A stretch of 8,489 nt of DNA, taken from positions 1-8,489 of the forward strand of contig CAMIIY010000066.1 in assembly GCA_946221045.1 (NCBI GenBank). The letters are read 5' to 3'. Positions 6,069 through 8,489 of this stretch are shown piece after piece. The DNA comes from an uncultured Oceanospirillaceae bacterium. Its GTDB lineage: Bacteria; Pseudomonadota; Gammaproteobacteria; Pseudomonadales; Balneatricaceae. The notes under the pieces are model-generated. The model made no database searches. It worked only from the letters and a program-made list of their open reading frames with translations, and was not told where the DNA came from. The translations under genes were made by a program, and so were the position numbers. The first letter of the stretch is position 1. Each line of letters opens with the position of its first letter.

Positions 6069-6737
6069 TGCCAGCAGAGAATCTACCACCAGATCCGGCC
6101 CGGCCTGAGCAATCGGCTCTCCATGGTTGTAACCATAGCTGACACAGGCTACGGGCGAGCCCGCGGCTCTGGCAGCCAGCACATCATTTTTGGAATCACC
6201 CACCATCAGGCTGTGTCGGGCCGACACCCCCGCGTGCGCCTGGCAGGTCAACAACATTTCGGGATCAGGTTTTTTCAGCGCCACACTGTCTCCGCCCAGT
6301 ACAACACTGAAGTACTCCGCCAGTTGCAGTTGCTCCAACATAATTTCAGTGAAACGGAGCGGTTTATTGGTCACCAGCGCCATGGTCACATTCTGCTGCT
6401 GCAGCTGATCCAGACATTGGCGCACACCGGGATAAAGCACACTTCTCTCGGCTGTGGCTGCACCGTAAAAAGTCATAAAAAGCGCCAGTCCATCCCTGAC
6501 CTGCTCCACATCCAGATCAGGTGACACCTCAAGACTGTCACTCAGGGCACGCTGAACCAGCACACTGGCACCATTACCAACCCAGGCGCGCACTTTAGAC
6601 TCGCCCGCAACAGGCCGCCCCAGCCCCCGCAGCATGTGGTCAATTGCCACAGTCAGATCCGGTACACTGTCCACCAGCGTGCCGTCCAGATCAAACATCA
6701 CCAGCTGTGGCAGCTCACCTTCGAATAAACGGCGCAT
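6060..6737 (-). CDS. gph: Phosphoglycolate phosphatase Gph, HAD superfamily
   Basis: Gph hydrolyses 2-phosphoglycolate, made by oxidative DNA-end repair and other side reactions, to glycolate in the cytoplasm. The 225-residue protein has the standard HAD motifs: FDLDGTLVDS with nucleophile Asp16 and acid/base Asp18, VTNKP with Thr123, Lys156 in LKKPDP, and GDSKND with Asp181/Asp185 for magnesium. Residues 26-95 form the helical cap typical of the Gph/PGP subfamily. The ATG overlaps the rpe stop by one base (TAATG), indicating translational coupling and a shared transcript. Its 3' end overlaps the convergent nhaR-like gene by 9 bp, with no recognisable terminator in between. Related HAD phosphatases of the same subfamily could act on other phosphate esters, but linkage to rpe, as in many gammaproteobacteria, supports Gph. 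Confidence 0.94.
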   Translation of the reverse strand: MRRLFEGELPQLVMFDLDGTLVDSVPDLTVAIDHMLRGLGRPVAGESKVRAWVGNGASVLVQRALSDSLEVSPDLDVEQVRDGLALFMTFYGAATAERSVLYPGVRQCLDQLQQQNVTMALVTNKPLRFTEIMLEQLQLAEYFSVVLGGDSVALKKPDPEMLLTCQAHAGVSARHSLMVGDSKNDVLAARAAGSPVACVSYGYNHGEPIAQAGPDLVVDSLLALI

Positions 6738-7414
6738 TAACGGATATCAGCTGCTGCCAGTTCGGCCCGCATCTGACGAATGGTCTCAGCGTAATCGTCT
6801 GTATTGAAGATGGCAGAGCCGGCCACAAAGGTATCGGCACCCGCTTCAGCGATCGCCCGGATATTGGCAATGCCGACACCACCATCAATTTCCAGGCGAA
6901 TATCACGACCACTCTGTCTGATCAGCGCCCGGGCCTGACGTAATTTATCCAGCGTACCCGGAATAAATTTTTGCCCGCCAAAGCCGGGATTCACGGACAT
7001 CAGCAACACCATGTCCACTTTGTCCATCACATATTCAAGGTGTGACAGCGGTGTCGCAGGATTAAACACCAGACCCGACTTGCAACCCCCGTCACGGATC
7101 ATCTGCAAAGAACGGTCAACGTGTTCGCTGGCTTCGGGATGAAAGGTAATGTAACTGGCACCGGCTTCAATAAAATCGCCAATAATACGATCCACCGGCT
7201 TTACCATCAGATGCACATCAATGGGCGCTGTCACGCCATATTTACGCAGTGCCTGACACACCATTGGCCCAATGGTCAGATTGGGCACATAGTGGTTATC
7301 CATCACATCAAAATGCACAACATCAGCCCCGGCGGCTAATACTGCGTCAACCTCTTCACCCAATCGGGCAAAGTCCGCTGACAGAATAGAAGGAGCAATT
7401 AGAAAATCAGACAT
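6737..7414 (-). CDS. rpe: Ribulose-phosphate 3-epimerase Rpe
   Basis: Rpe interconverts ribulose 5-phosphate and xylulose 5-phosphate in the non-oxidative pentose phosphate pathway. The 225-residue protein is a complete TIM barrel. The start [14 protein letters not shown] (6-19) is diagnostic. Metal ligands are His34 and Asp36 in [12 protein letters not shown], His68 in DVHLMV and Asp177 in LEIDGGV; Asp36 and Asp177 are also the acid/base pair. VNPGFGGQ at 141-148 and AGSAIF near the C-terminus form the phosphate-binding loops. It is the first gene of an rpe-gph unit. The Shine-Dalgarno is weak (a GAAAG run ending about 4 nt before the ATG), but the start matches the family N-terminus. An extended -10 lies about 33 bp upstream. 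Confidence 0.97.
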   Translation of the reverse strand: MSDFLIAPSILSADFARLGEEVDAVLAAGADVVHFDVMDNHYVPNLTIGPMVCQALRKYGVTAPIDVHLMVKPVDRIIGDFIEAGASYITFHPEASEHVDRSLQMIRDGGCKSGLVFNPATPLSHLEYVMDKVDMVLLMSVNPGFGGQKFIPGTLDKLRQARALIRQSGRDIRLEIDGGVGIANIRAIAEAGADTFVAGSAIFNTDDYAETIRQMRAELAAADIR

Positions 7415-7446
7415 CCGCTTTCAATCCACTGGTTAAACAGGCTCGC

Positions 7447-7455
7447 ATTTTAACA
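7447..7455 (-). promoter_or_regulatory. Extended -10 promoter of rpe-gph
   Basis: Minus-strand TGTTAAAAT fits the extended -10 pattern (TG, one base, TAAAAT with 5 of 6 matches). It would start transcription near 7440, leaving a leader of about 25 nt before the rpe ATG. No good -35 hexamer is seen, which is usual for extended -10 promoters. Confidence 0.45.
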
Positions 7456-7514
7456 GCTCAGTACAAAACTATCTGCCATAAAAGCCAAAGACTGACAGCC
7501 TCTGCTTGTGGCGG

Positions 7515-7542
7515 TTGCCGATCCCTGCAGGATACGGATAAT
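7515..7542 (+). promoter_or_regulatory. Promoter of the DUF3530-type gene
   Basis: TTGCCG (7515-7520) and GATAAT (7537-7542) are 16 bp apart, matching 4 and 5 of 6 sigma70 consensus bases. The predicted start is near 7549, giving a leader of about 26 nt that contains GGAAAG at 7562-7567 as the ribosome binding site. It is divergent from the rpe promoter about 60 bp away. Confidence 0.45.
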
Positions 7543-7574
7543 CTGAATAAAAACGCCTAACCGGAAAGCACTCT

Positions 7575-8489
7575 ATGTCCTTGCGTTCAATCCTGCTGAT
7601 CTGCTGTACCTTAATGAGTTCAGTGCTTATGGGACTCCCTACCCATGCAGCCGACACTGCCAGTGGCGCAGCAGCTTCAACTGCAGCAGCGCCCGAACGC
7701 AGCCAGCCTGACCCGCAGGGTGCGTTAAAACAATGGCTTTCAGAAACACGTATCCCCGGTAATCAGGTTTTACAGCTGGATACACCCGATGGCAGTCTGG
7801 TTGGGCTTCTGCATCGGGCTGAACAAAAAACGGCCCTGGGGTCAGTGCTGATTTTACCCGACCAGTCCACTCACCCTGACTGGCCGGAGCATACCCGCAT
7901 ACTGCGAGAAGGCCTGGCACAACAGGGTTGGGATACACTGGCGATCTATCTTCCCCCGCCACCGGTGGCCACTCACCCTAAACGCACTCTGCCGGTATTA
8001 AGTGCGCCCGGCTCAACCAACGCTTCAGGAGCCGAGCCGACAGCCAGTGCTGCGGCAGAACCGGCACAGACAGCGGGCAACGACCCCACTACCCCTGCAC
8101 AAAACAAGACTGAAGACTATTTGAAACAGACCCGGGCACTGGTGAATGCTGCGCTCGGTCACCTGAAGTCACTTAACGAAAGCCGAATACTGGTGCTTGG
8201 CATCGGCAAAAGCGCCCAAACCGCCACCGACAGTTTGGTTCAGTTTCAGGAAGGGTTTAATCTGCGATTGATTTTACTGGATGCCGAACAACCTGCTATA
8301 CCCGCTCTGCCCGGGTTACTGGAGCAGTTACCAAAGGTCAAATCCACGGTCATTGATCTGTTTCACCCGACAAGCTTGTTAACACCTTACGCCACCGCCA
8401 CACCGACCCAGCGCAGGGTGATGGCTAAACGTGAGGGATTGATCACCTATCACCAGCGCGAACTGCCTGCTTTTGTCAGCAGTGAAACC
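7575..8489 (+). CDS. Exported DUF3530 (alpha/beta-hydrolase-like) family protein, C-terminus cut by window edge
   Basis: The frame runs 305 codons from the ATG at 7575 to the window edge without a stop. Residues 1-25 are a Sec signal peptide: Arg4, a hydrophobic stretch from 5 to 21, and cleavage after THA or THAA. A periplasmic location is therefore inferred. Residues 26-50 are an Ala/Ser/Pro-rich linker. A core follows with GALKQWL, LDTPDG and the block LPDQSTHPDWPEHTRILREG (94-113), then QQGWDTLAIYLPPPP (116-130), which I recognise as the DUF3530 pattern. Residues 131-178 are a second low-complexity Ala/Thr/Pro insert. RILVLGIGKSAQTA (204-217) takes the place of an alpha/beta-hydrolase nucleophile strand but lacks a GxSxG motif. 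The family function is unknown. GGAAAG upstream supports the start. Assignment rests on memory of the family pattern. Confidence 0.78.
   Translation, partial: MSLRSILLICCTLMSSVLMGLPTHAADTASGAAASTAAAPERSQPDPQGALKQWLSETRIPGNQVLQLDTPDGSLVGLLHRAEQKTALGSVLILPDQSTHPDWPEHTRILREGLAQQGWDTLAIYLPPPPVATHPKRTLPVLSAPGSTNASGAEPTASAAAEPAQTAGNDPTTPAQNKTEDYLKQTRALVNAALGHLKSLNESRILVLGIGKSAQTATDSLVQFQEGFNLRLILLDAEQPAIPALPGLLEQLPKVKSTVIDLFHPTSLLTPYATATPTQRRVMAKREGLITYHQRELPAFVSSET

Noticed and set aside
6123..6524. 133-codon plus-strand frame over gph
   Set aside because: It is antisense to a complete HAD phosphatase with all its motifs.

Overview
The window looks like a chromosomal segment of a free-living gammaproteobacterium. 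The gene order and the protein sequences point to a Pseudomonas/Oceanospirillales-type lineage; the genus cannot be fixed from sequence alone. The backbone is a minus-strand run in the order rpe, gph, trpE, trpG, trpD. It reads right to left and is the arrangement known from Pseudomonas and relatives. All backbone proteins look intact except trpD, which is cut by the left window edge. The reading frames have moderate GC and uniform codon use, with no transposases, integrases, tRNA genes or CRISPR repeats.

Two plus-strand genes sit in junctions of this backbone. A complete two-domain chromate transporter (chrA) lies between trpE and trpG, tail-to-tail with trpE. A LysR-family regulator closely resembling NhaR lies between gph and trpE, and its 3' end overlaps that of gph. 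No Na+/H+ antiporter gene accompanies it in the window. At the right edge an exported DUF3530-type protein is transcribed divergently from rpe and runs off the window.

Layout: 1-954 trpD (3' end missing); 976-1560 trpG; 1561-1740 divergent promoter region with a stem-loop in the trpG leader; 1741-2937 chrA; 2944-4428 trpE; 4429-5147 a 719-bp region without a convincing protein gene; 5148-6068 nhaR-like; 6060-6737 gph; 6737-7414 rpe; 7415-7574 divergent promoters; 7575-8489 DUF3530-like protein.

Function: TrpE and TrpG together form anthranilate synthase, and TrpD performs the next step of tryptophan synthesis. Rpe works in the pentose phosphate pathway, and Gph removes 2-phosphoglycolate. 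ChrA and the NhaR-like protein suggest stress and ion-homeostasis cargo placed into housekeeping junctions.

The most interesting part is 4429-5147. It contains a strong minus-strand intrinsic terminator with no minus-strand gene just upstream of it, and a minus-strand promoter-like element that overlaps the nhaR-like promoter. Two ATTCGAAT-type sites lie 32 bp apart, at about -37 and -69 from the predicted start. Together these suggest a small RNA of about 119 nt, divergent from the regulator and perhaps controlled by it. The same region also holds a 15-bp-stem hairpin and a possible decayed small membrane-protein frame.
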